Positions 1 through 5,049 of a DNA stretch of 5,049 nucleotides are shown one piece after another. Source of the stretch: Cellvibrionales bacterium (GTDB lineage Bacteria > Pseudomonadota > Gammaproteobacteria > Pseudomonadales > JAHEGP01); assembly GCA_024645065.1 (NCBI GenBank), contig JAHEGP010000227.1, positions 1-5,049 on the forward strand, in the 5' to 3' direction. The notes beneath the pieces are model-generated. The model searched no databases. It had not been told where the DNA came from and saw only the letters and a program-made list of their open reading frames with translations. A program made the position numbers and the translations under genes. Each line of letters starts with the position of its first letter. The first letter of the stretch is position 1.

Positions 1-269
1 ATGTGGATGAAGATACCTGGCAAATTGCGATGGTCGATGTGTATGACGGTCGTGGCGAGTTGTGGCGCTTCCATGAGGGCCACGCCATGGTTCATTACCA
101 GGTCAAGATTCCCTGGCTGGCCGCCGAATCGCAGTATGATCTGATAGTCGGGCGCTATGTGGTCAGTGGCTTGAGCAATGAAATGAAAGGCTACCAGGCG
201 GAGTTCAATGTTCAGGGTGTCTCGATGGGTGATTACACCCCATCGGCCCTGCGTCGCGCCGGTCGCTGA
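1..269 (+). CDS. DUF1329 family protein, C-terminal fragment (5' end outside window)
   Basis: This is the last 88 codons of a gene that begins before the window; the frame is already open at base 1, and the GTG at position 3 is simply an internal codon. Seen in the sequence: the pattern DEDTWQ, then YDGRGELWR, then YDLIVGRYVVSGL, ending in YTPSALRRAGR just before the TGA. This run of motifs is the C-terminal signature of DUF1329 (PF07044), a proteobacterial family of roughly 450 residues, usually exported and related in fold to outer-membrane lipoprotein-sorting proteins. Family members often sit beside DUF1302 and RND/MMPL-type transporter genes, sometimes in lipid or steroid utilisation clusters; none of those neighbours is visible here. 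The biochemical role is unknown. No strong terminator follows the stop codon. The family call is confident; any function would be a guess. Confidence 0.85.
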   Translation, partial: VDEDTWQIAMVDVYDGRGELWRFHEGHAMVHYQVKIPWLAAESQYDLIVGRYVVSGLSNEMKGYQAEFNVQGVSMGDYTPSALRRAGR

Positions 270-442
270 GATCGTCGTTGCCCCGACGTCGTCATTGCCA
301 GACAGCCCGGTGTACTGTCGTATCCATTGATGGCGCAGTTAGTTCATTAGGGCAAGGGGAGCGTCGATATTCCTTACACCTGGCCTGTGTGAAACCTTTC
401 CGTTTTACCCTAACACTTTGATTTATAAGTAGGTATTTTTCA

Positions 443-458
443 TGGCATGGATATTGCT
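443..458 (+). promoter_or_regulatory. Sigma-54 (RpoN) -24/-12 promoter for the sorted-protein gene
   Basis: The sequence TGGCATGGATATTGCT matches the RpoN consensus TGGCAC-N5-TTGCW at nearly every key base. The invariant GG (444-445) and GC (456-457) are separated by exactly 10 bases. The expected transcription start is near 469, giving a leader of about 68 bases before the ATG at 537. In several proteobacteria, PEP-CTERM protein genes are known to be RpoN-dependent and controlled by the PrsK/PrsR two-component pair, so the context fits. Two weak dyads upstream (301-319, GACAG/CTGTC arms; 374-393, TTACAC/GTGTGA arms) could be activator sites, but this is speculative. Confidence 0.72.
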
Positions 459-478
459 TCGCTATTGGTAAAGGGCAG

Positions 479-495
479 AGCCGCATAAAGCGGCT
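479..495 (+). other. GC-rich hairpin in the predicted leader of the sorted-protein mRNA
   Basis: AGCCGC (479-484) pairs perfectly with GCGGCT (490-495) around a five-base loop. An outer AAAG/CTTT pairing (470-473 with 498-501) could extend the stem across an internal loop. A short T-rich run, TCTTTT (497-502), follows. It lies between the predicted sigma-54 start site (about 469) and the Shine-Dalgarno sequence, so it may stabilise the mRNA or act as a weak attenuator. The U-tract is poor for a true intrinsic terminator. Confidence 0.45.
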
Positions 496-536
496 GTCTT
501 TTCCGGGTGAATAAATAGCATTTAGGGGGCGAAGCA

Positions 537-1106
537 ATGAAGAGTGCGAAGAAGCTGATCGTCGCCGTGGCCTTATCCTGCGCCAGCGCATTACTGTCCG
601 GCACGGCCAGTGCAGCCATATCGATCCCCACGCAGATTGACCTTAACGTCCACAAACTGGTTGCTGGCCAGGATATCGGGCAGGGCTTCGAATTCGATCT
701 CTACCAGCCTTTTAGCTTGACGACCTTTGAGCTGGGTGGTGGCGATTCAGCCGGCTTCAGCCCCTACGTGGGTTTTTTCGTGACTGAAAAATCCCCGGGC
801 TCTGCGCGGCTGTCGAGCGTCGAAGTGACCGGAAGTGCTTATCACGGTTTCTACCACTCCATCGCCTGGGCGAGTCCCGCCGACAAGCCCGGGTTACCGG
901 AATGGCTGGATTTTCTATCGGCTGTGGTCCCTGACAACGGTGCCGGGGGTGTTTGCCTCGCCACGTCCTGCGCATTTGATGTGACTTTCACCAACGCGAC
1001 CTCAGAAGTTCCACCGCCAGCCGCCGCTTGGCTGTTCGGCTCGGGCCTGATTGCCGTTGCGGGCATTGCCCGTCGGCGCAAGACCCTGGGCGCCTGGTTT
1101 TCCTGA
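537..1106 (+). CDS. Secreted protein with PEP-CTERM/VPLPA-type C-terminal sorting signal
   Basis: A 189-residue exported protein of unknown specific function. The N-terminus is a classic Sec signal peptide: lysines at 2, 5 and 6, a hydrophobic core at about 7-20, and a TASA site with likely cleavage after residue 26. The C-terminus has the tripartite sorting tail: VPPPA (158-162), a hydrophobic helix with WLFGSGL (165-171), and the basic cluster RRRK (179-182). Known for the family: such tails are recognised by an exosortase (EpsH/XrtA type), and the proteins are usually linked to exopolysaccharide, floc or biofilm formation. The mature domain is not one I recognise; it has two cysteines seven residues apart near residues 141-148 that may form a disulfide. 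The start is supported by AGGGGG (524-529), seven bases upstream. Seven residues (TLGAWFS) follow the basic cluster, longer than usual. No exosortase gene is in the window. A sigma-54 promoter lies upstream, so expression is probably inducible. Confidence 0.85.
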   Translation: MKSAKKLIVAVALSCASALLSGTASAAISIPTQIDLNVHKLVAGQDIGQGFEFDLYQPFSLTTFELGGGDSAGFSPYVGFFVTEKSPGSARLSSVEVTGSAYHGFYHSIAWASPADKPGLPEWLDFLSAVVPDNGAGGVCLATSCAFDVTFTNATSEVPPPAAAWLFGSGLIAVAGIARRRKTLGAWFS

Positions 1107-1114
1107 CAAAGTGA

Positions 1115-2068
1115 TTGCTAGTCCGGGGTAAGCCGGGCAATTCAAACGCATTAGTGTGCCCCCTGGGTGCGCGGGCTGGTGGTATTGGCGGCCGCCTGCT
1201 TGCCTTGCGAGCGGCGGCATACTCCGAGCAAGCAGTCATGGACATGCCTATTGGCACCATTGTCTCCAAGACGTTCACCATGCCCAGGGATTTCCTCAAT
1301 CCCGCGGCCGGCGAAGTCATCATCGAGACGCGGGTATTGATTCGGCGCGAACAGGGCTGGGCGGCGTTGCCGTATATCTGGCGCGAGGACGGCAGCGATG
1401 CCGATCTGAGCATCACCGGCGGCACTCGCCAGGTGAGCTGGATTCACTCCGATGGCTCCACGCGATCCACCAACTATGAGATTCCCGACACCAACCAGTG
1501 CAAGACCTGCCACAGCATTACCCGGCCGGAAACCGGTAGTGGTCGGAACTTTGAGACCGTGCTGGAGATGATCGGCCCGAAAGCGCGCTTCCTTAACCGG
1601 GATAACGATTACGACGGTCAGACCGTGAACCAGTTGACCTACATGAAGGAGCAGGGCGTGCTAGTGAGCTTGCCGGACGATCTCGACACCATCGATACCG
1701 TGCCGCTCTGGACCGATACCGCGGCCAGCCTGGAAGATCGTGCCAAAGGCTATCTCGATATCAACTGTGCGCATTGTCACCGCCCTGCAGGCTTTGCCAG
1801 CAACTCGGCCCTGTTCCTGGATTACTGGCGTCCAGTGGATGAGACCTATGGCATCTGCAAGACGCCGGTGGCGGCGGGCGCGGGTTCCGGTGGCCTGCAG
1901 TACGATATCGTGCCCGGCAATGCTGCCGAGTCGATTTTCGACTACCGCATGGACTCTAATGAGCCCGATGTGCGTATGCCGGAAATTGGTCGCACCCTGA
2001 TCCATACCGAGGGTGTGGCACTGGTGCGAGAGTGGATTAACAGCCTGGTGGGCGTAGCTACCGTTTAA
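1115..2068 (+). CDS. 5'-truncated SO2930-family diheme c-type cytochrome; probable pseudogene
   Basis: From about residue 34 onward this frame matches the SO2930/HNE_0200 family (TIGR03806) of diheme c-type cytochromes, periplasmic electron carriers of unknown partner. Landmarks: DMPIGTIVSKTF (43-54), ETRVLIRREQGWAALPYIW (71-89), haem site CKTCH (129-133), IGPKARFLNRD (153-163), haem site CAHCH (218-222), and RMPEIGRT (287-294), whose Met288 is a plausible distal haem ligand. Family members are usually somewhat longer and begin with a signal peptide or lipobox plus a conserved segment containing a 'LFSDY' motif; all of that is absent. The only upstream start is TTG at 1115, directly after an in-frame TGA (1112-1114), with no good Shine-Dalgarno and no signal peptide. 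The first ~33 residues look like non-coding sequence read through. Without export the haems could not be attached, so I judge the gene broken at its 5' end, perhaps recently because about 285 codons remain open. The family call is firm; loss of function is inferred. An assembly error is the main alternative. Confidence 0.8.
   Translation: MLVRGKPGNSNALVCPLGARAGGIGGRLLALRAAAYSEQAVMDMPIGTIVSKTFTMPRDFLNPAAGEVIIETRVLIRREQGWAALPYIWREDGSDADLSITGGTRQVSWIHSDGSTRSTNYEIPDTNQCKTCHSITRPETGSGRNFETVLEMIGPKARFLNRDNDYDGQTVNQLTYMKEQGVLVSLPDDLDTIDTVPLWTDTAASLEDRAKGYLDINCAHCHRPAGFASNSALFLDYWRPVDETYGICKTPVAAGAGSGGLQYDIVPGNAAESIFDYRMDSNEPDVRMPEIGRTLIHTEGVALVREWINSLVGVATV
1138..1167 (+). pseudogene. Possible out-of-frame remnant of the cytochrome's missing N-terminal region
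   Basis: In a different frame from the downstream open frame, codons here read QFKRISVPPG. In SO2930-family proteins a segment resembling 'KFR-V-VPPG' lies a few residues before the conserved Tyr and the 'DFPVGT-ISKTF' block. Here that Tyr codon (1220-1222) is 52 bases further on and in another frame, where about 12 bases would be expected. This suggests an insertion or rearrangement of roughly 40 bases plus loss of everything upstream. The match is short and judged by eye against remembered family sequences. Confidence 0.35.
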
Positions 2069-2209
2069 CGCCTGCGACTTAGAGTGGCGGTTGTGGGTAA
2101 TAGCATAGCAAGGCGCAGGAAGCCCGTGATGGCCTGGGGCGGCAGTAATCGGATGGATGGGAAGCGAGAGGGGAGGTTTGGTGCAGGAGTGCCGGCAGCG
2201 GGGTGTGCT

Positions 2210-2227
2210 CCCGCCGCCGGTGGCGGG
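2210..2227. other. GC-rich hairpin just past the ilvC stop codon
   Basis: CCCGCC (2210-2215) pairs with GGCGGG (2222-2227), with a G-T wobble closing a CCGG tetraloop. It begins two bases beyond the ilvC TAA and lies between the convergent ilvC and cytochrome frames. Neither strand has a following T-run, so it is not a canonical intrinsic terminator; it may protect the ilvC 3' end or assist Rho-dependent stopping. The rest of the 2069-2229 gap shows nothing else I can support. Confidence 0.35.
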
Positions 2228-2229
2228 TA

Positions 2230-3705
2230 TTAGATAACCCGCTTCATTGCGGTCATGTAACCCCGAAGCTCTTCGCCCACAATTTCTATCATATGGTTGC
2301 GAATCGCATCATTCACGGCAATCAGCTCCTGGTTGTCCACTCCGGTGTCGCTGCTCTGGAGGCCGGTGCCGATGACATCGGTCCCCATTTTGGCCATAAA
2401 GCCCTGCAACAGGGGTCGGCAGGCCTGGTCGAACAGGTAGCAGCCATACTCAGCGGTGTCTGAAATAACGACGTTCATCTCGTAGAGCTTCTTGCGTGCG
2501 ATGGTATTGGCGATCAGCGGTGTTTCGTGAAGTGATTCGTAGTACGCGCTCTCCTCGATAATACCGGCGCTCGTCATGACTTCAAAGGCGAGTTCTACGC
2601 CGGCCTTGACCATCGCCACCATCAGTATGCCCTTGTCGAAAAATTCCTGGTCGCTGATGTTCACAGAACTTGCATCCGTTTTCTCGAACCTGGTTTCTGC
2701 GGTCTGGGCGCGCCATGCCAACAGGTTGGCGTCATCGTTGGCCCAGTCTGCCATCATGGTGCTGGAGAAATGACCCGACATGATGTCGTCCATGTGCTTC
2801 TCAAACAGTGGGCGCATCAGTTCCTTGAGTTCTTCAGCCAGCTTGAATGCCAGAATCTTGGCGGGATTGGACAGCCGGTCCATCATATTCGTGAGGCCGC
2901 CATGCTTCATTGCTTCGGTGATGGTTTCCCAGCCATACTGCACCAGTTTGGCGGCGTAGCCGGCGTCGATACCTTCCTCGATCATCTTGTCGAAACAGAG
3001 AATCGATCCGGTTTGGAGCATACCGCAAAGAATGGTCTGCTCGCCCATCAGGTCGGATTTCACTTCGGCGATAAAGGATGATTCCAGCACCCCGGCCCGG
3101 TGTCCGCCGGTGGCGGCCGCATAGGCTTTGGCAATTTCCAGGCCATCGCCATTGGGATCATTTTCCCGGTGCACTGCGATCAGGGTCGGCACGCCAAAGC
3201 CCCGCAGGTACTCCTCGCGCACCTCGGTGCCGGGGCACTTCGGGGCGACCATCACCACGGTGAGGTCGTCGCGAACCCTGGTGCCTTCTTCCACAATATT
3301 GAAACCATGGGAGTAGGCCAGGGTGGCGCCCTGCTTCATCAGGGGCATGATCTGCGCAACGACAGAGGTGTGCTGCTTATCAGGCGTCAGGTTGCAGACC
3401 AGGTCGGCCTGGGGAATCAGCTCTTCATAACTGCCAACGACAAAACCATTTTCGCTGGCATTGCGCCAGGATTGGCGCTTTTCGGTGATGGCTGAATCAC
3501 GCAGGGCATAGGACACATCGAGCCCACTGTCGCGCATGTTCAGGCCCTGGTTCAAACCCTGTGCGCCACAGCCGACGATGACGACTTTTTTGCCGCTAAG
3601 GTATTGGCATTCGTCGGCGAATTCACCCTGGTCCATGAAGCGACATTGGCCAAGTTGCTCAATCTGCAGGCGCAGTGGAAGGGAGTTGAAATAGTTGGTT
3701 GGCAT
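2230..3705 (-). CDS. ilvC: Ketol-acid reductoisomerase (NADP+), class II
   Basis: Catalyses the Mg2+-dependent isomerisation and NADPH reduction of 2-acetolactate or 2-aceto-2-hydroxybutyrate, the second common step of valine, leucine and isoleucine synthesis in the cytosol. The 491-residue product equals the length of E. coli IlvC and aligns with it end to end by eye (number = E. coli +1). The Rossmann motif GCGAQG is at 45-50. Catalytic and metal residues are all present: His133, Lys156, Asp218, Glu222, Glu390, Glu394 and Ser415. The duplicated C-terminal knotted domain, with ANDD and ESAYYESLHE blocks, marks the long class II form. I chose the ATG at 3705-3703 because AGGAG lies nine bases upstream and the protein then starts like E. 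coli IlvC (NYFN near the N-terminus); the same frame stays open to 3975 but overlaps ilvY and has no homology. The NADPH loop keeps Arg69, Lys76, Arg77 and Ser79, with Asp70 where E. coli has Lys69. It is divergent from ilvY and probably activated by it. Confidence 0.98.
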   Translation of the reverse strand: MPTNYFNSLPLRLQIEQLGQCRFMDQGEFADECQYLSGKKVVIVGCGAQGLNQGLNMRDSGLDVSYALRDSAITEKRQSWRNASENGFVVGSYEELIPQADLVCNLTPDKQHTSVVAQIMPLMKQGATLAYSHGFNIVEEGTRVRDDLTVVMVAPKCPGTEVREEYLRGFGVPTLIAVHRENDPNGDGLEIAKAYAAATGGHRAGVLESSFIAEVKSDLMGEQTILCGMLQTGSILCFDKMIEEGIDAGYAAKLVQYGWETITEAMKHGGLTNMMDRLSNPAKILAFKLAEELKELMRPLFEKHMDDIMSGHFSSTMMADWANDDANLLAWRAQTAETRFEKTDASSVNISDQEFFDKGILMVAMVKAGVELAFEVMTSAGIIEESAYYESLHETPLIANTIARKKLYEMNVVISDTAEYGCYLFDQACRPLLQGFMAKMGTDVIGTGLQSSDTGVDNQELIAVNDAIRNHMIEIVGEELRGYMTAMKRVI

Positions 3706-3712
3706 GTAGGGG

Positions 3713-3720
3713 ATCTCCTC
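3713..3720 (-). promoter_or_regulatory. Shine-Dalgarno sequence that fixes the ilvC start
   Basis: Read on the minus strand, GAGGAGAT contains AGGAG nine bases before the ATG at 3705-3703. It settles the start of ilvC against the longer open frame that continues to 3975. Confidence 0.8.
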
Positions 3721-3759
3721 GAATCGGTGTAACCGGCTGGAATTTTCAGCAGGGCGCGT

Positions 3760-3788
3760 AACATAGTCGAAATGCCGTGTTGCATAAA
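3760..3788 (-). promoter_or_regulatory. Candidate sigma-70 promoter for ilvC
   Basis: On the minus strand, -10 TATGTT (3765-3760) is preceded at 17 bases by a poor -35, TTTATG (3788-3783). The start would be near 3753, giving a leader of about 48 bases. The weak -35 lies inside the upstream copy of the direct repeat, as expected for a promoter that needs a LysR-type activator such as IlvY. Assigned by eye only. Confidence 0.5.
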
Positions 3789-3793
3789 ATGAA
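3778..3793 (+). repeat. IlvY operator candidate, copy 1 of direct repeat
   Basis: TGTTGCATAAAATGAA matches the second copy at 3809-3824 in 15 of 16 bases; the two copies are 31 bases apart, about three helical turns. This copy has only a degenerate left arm (3772-3779 matches 4 of 8 palindrome bases), so it looks like the weaker site. It overlaps the predicted -35 elements of both ilvC and ilvY. Confidence 0.6.
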
Positions 3794-3809
3794 TTATTCG
3801 GAATATTAT
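3780..3809 (+). promoter_or_regulatory. Candidate sigma-70 promoter for ilvY
   Basis: TTGCAT (3780-3785) and TATTAT (3804-3809) form a plausible -35/-10 pair with an 18-base spacer. The start would be near 3816, giving a leader of about 23 bases. The -35 lies in the first direct-repeat copy and the -10 in the palindrome, so IlvY bound there would block its own transcription, the usual LysR autorepression. It also overlaps the ilvC promoter on the other strand. Confidence 0.5.
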
Positions 3810-3821
3810 GTTGCATAATAT
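3803..3821. promoter_or_regulatory. Perfect palindromic IlvY operator candidate
   Basis: ATATTATG-TTG-CATAATAT is a perfect 8-bp inverted repeat with a three-base centre. It contains the LysR-family T-N11-A signature (TTATGTTGCATAA, 3806-3818). Its right half forms most of the second direct-repeat copy (3809-3824, TGTTGCATAATATGAA). The position between divergent ilvC and ilvY matches the tandem-operator layout known for E. coli IlvY. Assignment to IlvY is inferred from context. Confidence 0.7.
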
Positions 3822-3838
3822 GAAACGCGAGCCTGAGA

Positions 3839-4780
3839 ATGGATGAAAAGAGTCTGCGCTTGTTCGTCCACCTGGCGGATGAGTTGCATTTTGGACGTGC
3901 TGCAGCCAAGAGCCACATGAGCGCTTCGGCAGCAACGCGGATGATCCAGCGCCTGGAATCAGACCTCGGTGTCACCTTGCTAGAGCGTGATAATCGTAGC
4001 GTACTGCTGACCCGCAGTGGCCAGCAATTCCTGGCCTATGCTGGCGATGCCTTGCAACGCTGGCAGACCATGCTTGGAGGGCTCCAGGAGCGTCAGGGTG
4101 TGCCATCGGGTGCGTTGAAGATGTACTGTTCGGTCACCGCAAGCTATTCGGTGCTTGCGGAGATACTACCCGCCGTGCGCCGGCACTATCCGGGGATAGA
4201 AATTCACGTTAATACCGGCGACCAGGCGTTGGCGCTGGATCGGGTTGAGAAAGGCCGGGAGGATCTTGTGATTGCTGCCCGTCCGCGAGTACTGTCGGGC
4301 AAGCTGGCATTCCAGACCCTTGCTCGTTCCCCCCTGGTGTGTGTTGCGCCGGTGATATCCTGCCAGGTCAGGAGCATGCTCGACAGCGAAAGCCCCCTGG
4401 ATTGGTCAACCGTGCCGGTGATTATTGCCCAGGGAGGTCTGGCGAGAACGCGCTTCGAACAGTGGTTTCGAGCCCAGGGCATCGAGCCCCTGGTGTATGC
4501 CTATGCAAGTGGCCATGAGGCGATCGTGAGCCTGGTGGCGCTGGGCTTCGGTTTGGCGGTTGTACCGCAACTGGTGTTGGACAGCAGTCCATTGCAGGGC
4601 CGGGTAGCCATAGTGCAACAGGGGCCCCAGCTCGAATCCTTTGATATTGGCCTTGTAGCACGGCGCCAAAGTTTGCGCGATCCTTTGGTGTCTGCGGTAT
4701 GGGATTTGGCGGGGCAACACAGGTATACTGGCCGCTACCAGCCGAGAGACACGGCGGTTGCGCAAGTGCAAGATCGATAG
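3839..4780 (+). CDS. ilvY: LysR-type transcriptional activator of ilvC
   Basis: A 313-residue LysR-family regulator that aligns with E. coli IlvY (297 residues) over nearly its full length by eye. IlvY binds between ilvY and ilvC, senses acetolactate or acetohydroxybutyrate, activates ilvC and represses itself. Visible: an N-terminal winged helix-turn-helix (about residues 3-60) with HFGRAAAKSHMS and IQRLESDLG; the coinducer-domain block YCSVTASYS (96-104), which resembles CSVTAAYS in E. coli; DWSTVP (188-193); and GHEAIVSLVALGFGLAVVP (225-243). The divergent position next to ilvC is the strongest context support. The ATG at 3839 is the only reasonable start: no ATG, GTG or TTG lies between it and the in-frame TGA at 3821-3823. 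The Shine-Dalgarno is weak (GAG-rich, 3828-3837), consistent with a low-abundance regulator. The last ~20 residues extend past the E. coli end and look poorly conserved. Confidence 0.93.
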   Translation: MDEKSLRLFVHLADELHFGRAAAKSHMSASAATRMIQRLESDLGVTLLERDNRSVLLTRSGQQFLAYAGDALQRWQTMLGGLQERQGVPSGALKMYCSVTASYSVLAEILPAVRRHYPGIEIHVNTGDQALALDRVEKGREDLVIAARPRVLSGKLAFQTLARSPLVCVAPVISCQVRSMLDSESPLDWSTVPVIIAQGGLARTRFEQWFRAQGIEPLVYAYASGHEAIVSLVALGFGLAVVPQLVLDSSPLQGRVAIVQQGPQLESFDIGLVARRQSLRDPLVSAVWDLAGQHRYTGRYQPRDTAVAQVQDR

Positions 4781-4790
4781 ACAGACAGAC
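4779..4790 (+). repeat. Three-copy AGAC tetranucleotide repeat at the ilvY stop
   Basis: AGACAGACAGAC overlaps the last two bases of the ilvY TAG stop and fills part of the 33-bp gap before pssA. Slippage would not change the ilvY product but would alter spacing to the pssA start. With only three units it is probably stable and may be chance. Confidence 0.6.
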
Positions 4791-4813
4791 AAATTGATGG
4801 GTTGACGGGCGCG

Positions 4814-5049
4814 ATGGATGATAAAGACGAACAGCCTTCAAAACCGGTATCGAAGCTCGAATCGACCATCCCGGTGGGTGAGCACTTCGAAGAGGTCTCT
4901 GAAGATGGCAAGCGGGTAAGGCATCGGGGAATATTCCTGCTCCCTAACATATTTACCATGGGTGCATTGTTTGCCGGTTTCTACGCGCTGGTGGCCGCCA
5001 TGAACGGGCATTACGAAAATGCAGCGATTGCGATTTTCGTGGCAATGTT
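4814..5049 (+). CDS. pssA: CDP-diacylglycerol-serine O-phosphatidyltransferase, N-terminal fragment
   Basis: The frame runs open from ATG at 4814 to the window edge, giving the first 78 residues. The pattern RHRGIFLLPNIFTMGALFAG (residues 36-55), then AAMNGHYENAAIAIFVAM (61-78), is the characteristic start of the membrane CDP-alcohol phosphatidyltransferase type PssA found in Pseudomonas and relatives, unlike the phospholipase-D-like PssA of E. coli. The enzyme makes phosphatidylserine from CDP-diacylglycerol and L-serine at the inner membrane, the entry to phosphatidylethanolamine. Residues 1-35 are an acidic, hydrophilic cytosolic tail; the first membrane helix is about 42-62. The catalytic DG-AR-G-D-D motif would lie beyond the edge and cannot be checked. 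The Shine-Dalgarno is weak (GGG at 4807-4809); a TTG at 4802 in the same frame is an alternative start. ilvC and pssA are neighbours in Pseudomonas, which supports the call. It may be co-transcribed with ilvY, 33 bp upstream. Confidence 0.9.
   Translation, partial: MDDKDEQPSKPVSKLESTIPVGEHFEEVSEDGKRVRHRGIFLLPNIFTMGALFAGFYALVAAMNGHYENAAIAIFVAM

Noticed and set aside
272..288. Short CGTCG/CGACG hairpin after the DUF1329 stop
   Set aside because: The stem is only five bases with no T-run, too weak to call a terminator.
292..655. Minus-strand open frames over the gap before the sorted-protein gene
   Set aside because: Their translations are basic and low in conserved character with no recognisable domain; they overlap the sigma-54 promoter and the signal-peptide coding region, so they look like chance frames.
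1188..1195. GCGGCCGC (NotI site) near the cytochrome truncation, which might suggest a cloning artefact
   Set aside because: The same octamer also occurs naturally inside ilvC (3113-3120), and the DNA is GC-rich, so it is not evidence of an artificial junction.
2070..2119. Imperfect inverted repeat CCTGCGACTT / AAGGCGCAGG after the cytochrome frame
   Set aside because: It has one mismatch, a loop of about 30 bases and no T-run, so it does not support a terminator.
3078..3495. Plus-strand open frames inside ilvC
   Set aside because: They are antisense shadows of a highly conserved enzyme gene and show no family features.
3706..3975. Extension of the ilvC frame upstream to 3975 (581 residues)
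   Set aside because: The added 90 residues lack IlvC homology, cross the operator region and overlap ilvY; a good Shine-Dalgarno and the E. coli-like N-terminus support the ATG at 3705-3703.

Overview
The window looks like chromosomal DNA of a gammaproteobacterium, probably a marine, Pseudomonas- or Cellvibrionales-like lineage. I infer this from protein families, not from any search. The clues are a class II (long-form) ketol-acid reductoisomerase very close to the E. coli protein, a divergent ilvY, a CDP-alcohol-phosphotransferase type pssA beside the ilv genes, a DUF1329 protein, and a PEP-CTERM/VPLPA-type sorted protein. The DNA is moderately GC-rich, apart from an AT-rich promoter region between ilvC and ilvY.

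Left half (1-2068, all + strand). The window opens inside the 3' end of a DUF1329 gene (ends 269). A 267-bp non-coding stretch follows; it carries a well-formed sigma-54 (-24/-12) promoter at 443-458 and a leader hairpin at 479-495. It leads into a 189-aa secreted protein (537-1106) with a signal peptide and a C-terminal PEP-CTERM-like sorting tail. Immediately downstream is an open frame (1115-2068) matching the C-terminal two thirds of the SO2930-family diheme c-type cytochromes. It keeps both CXXCH haem sites but has lost its signal peptide and N-terminal region. A short scrap of the missing part seems to survive in another frame, so I read it as a 5'-truncated, probably dead gene.

Right half (2230-5049). 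ilvC (2230-3705, - strand) faces the cytochrome remnant across a 161-bp gap (2069-2229) in which I see only a GC-rich hairpin without a U-tract. ilvC is divergent from ilvY (3839-4780, + strand). Their 133-bp shared control region holds a near-perfect 16-bp direct repeat spaced 31 bp apart. One copy lies in a perfect 8+3+8 palindrome, and both overlap plausible promoters for the two genes. This fits the known arrangement in which IlvY senses the acetohydroxy-acid substrate, activates ilvC and represses itself. The start of pssA (4814 to the window edge) follows ilvY after 33 bp.

I found no mobile element, CRISPR array, tRNA or rRNA, and no convincing new multi-gene system. The points most worth a second look are the sigma-54 control of the sorted protein, the truncated cytochrome, and the tandem ilvYC operator.
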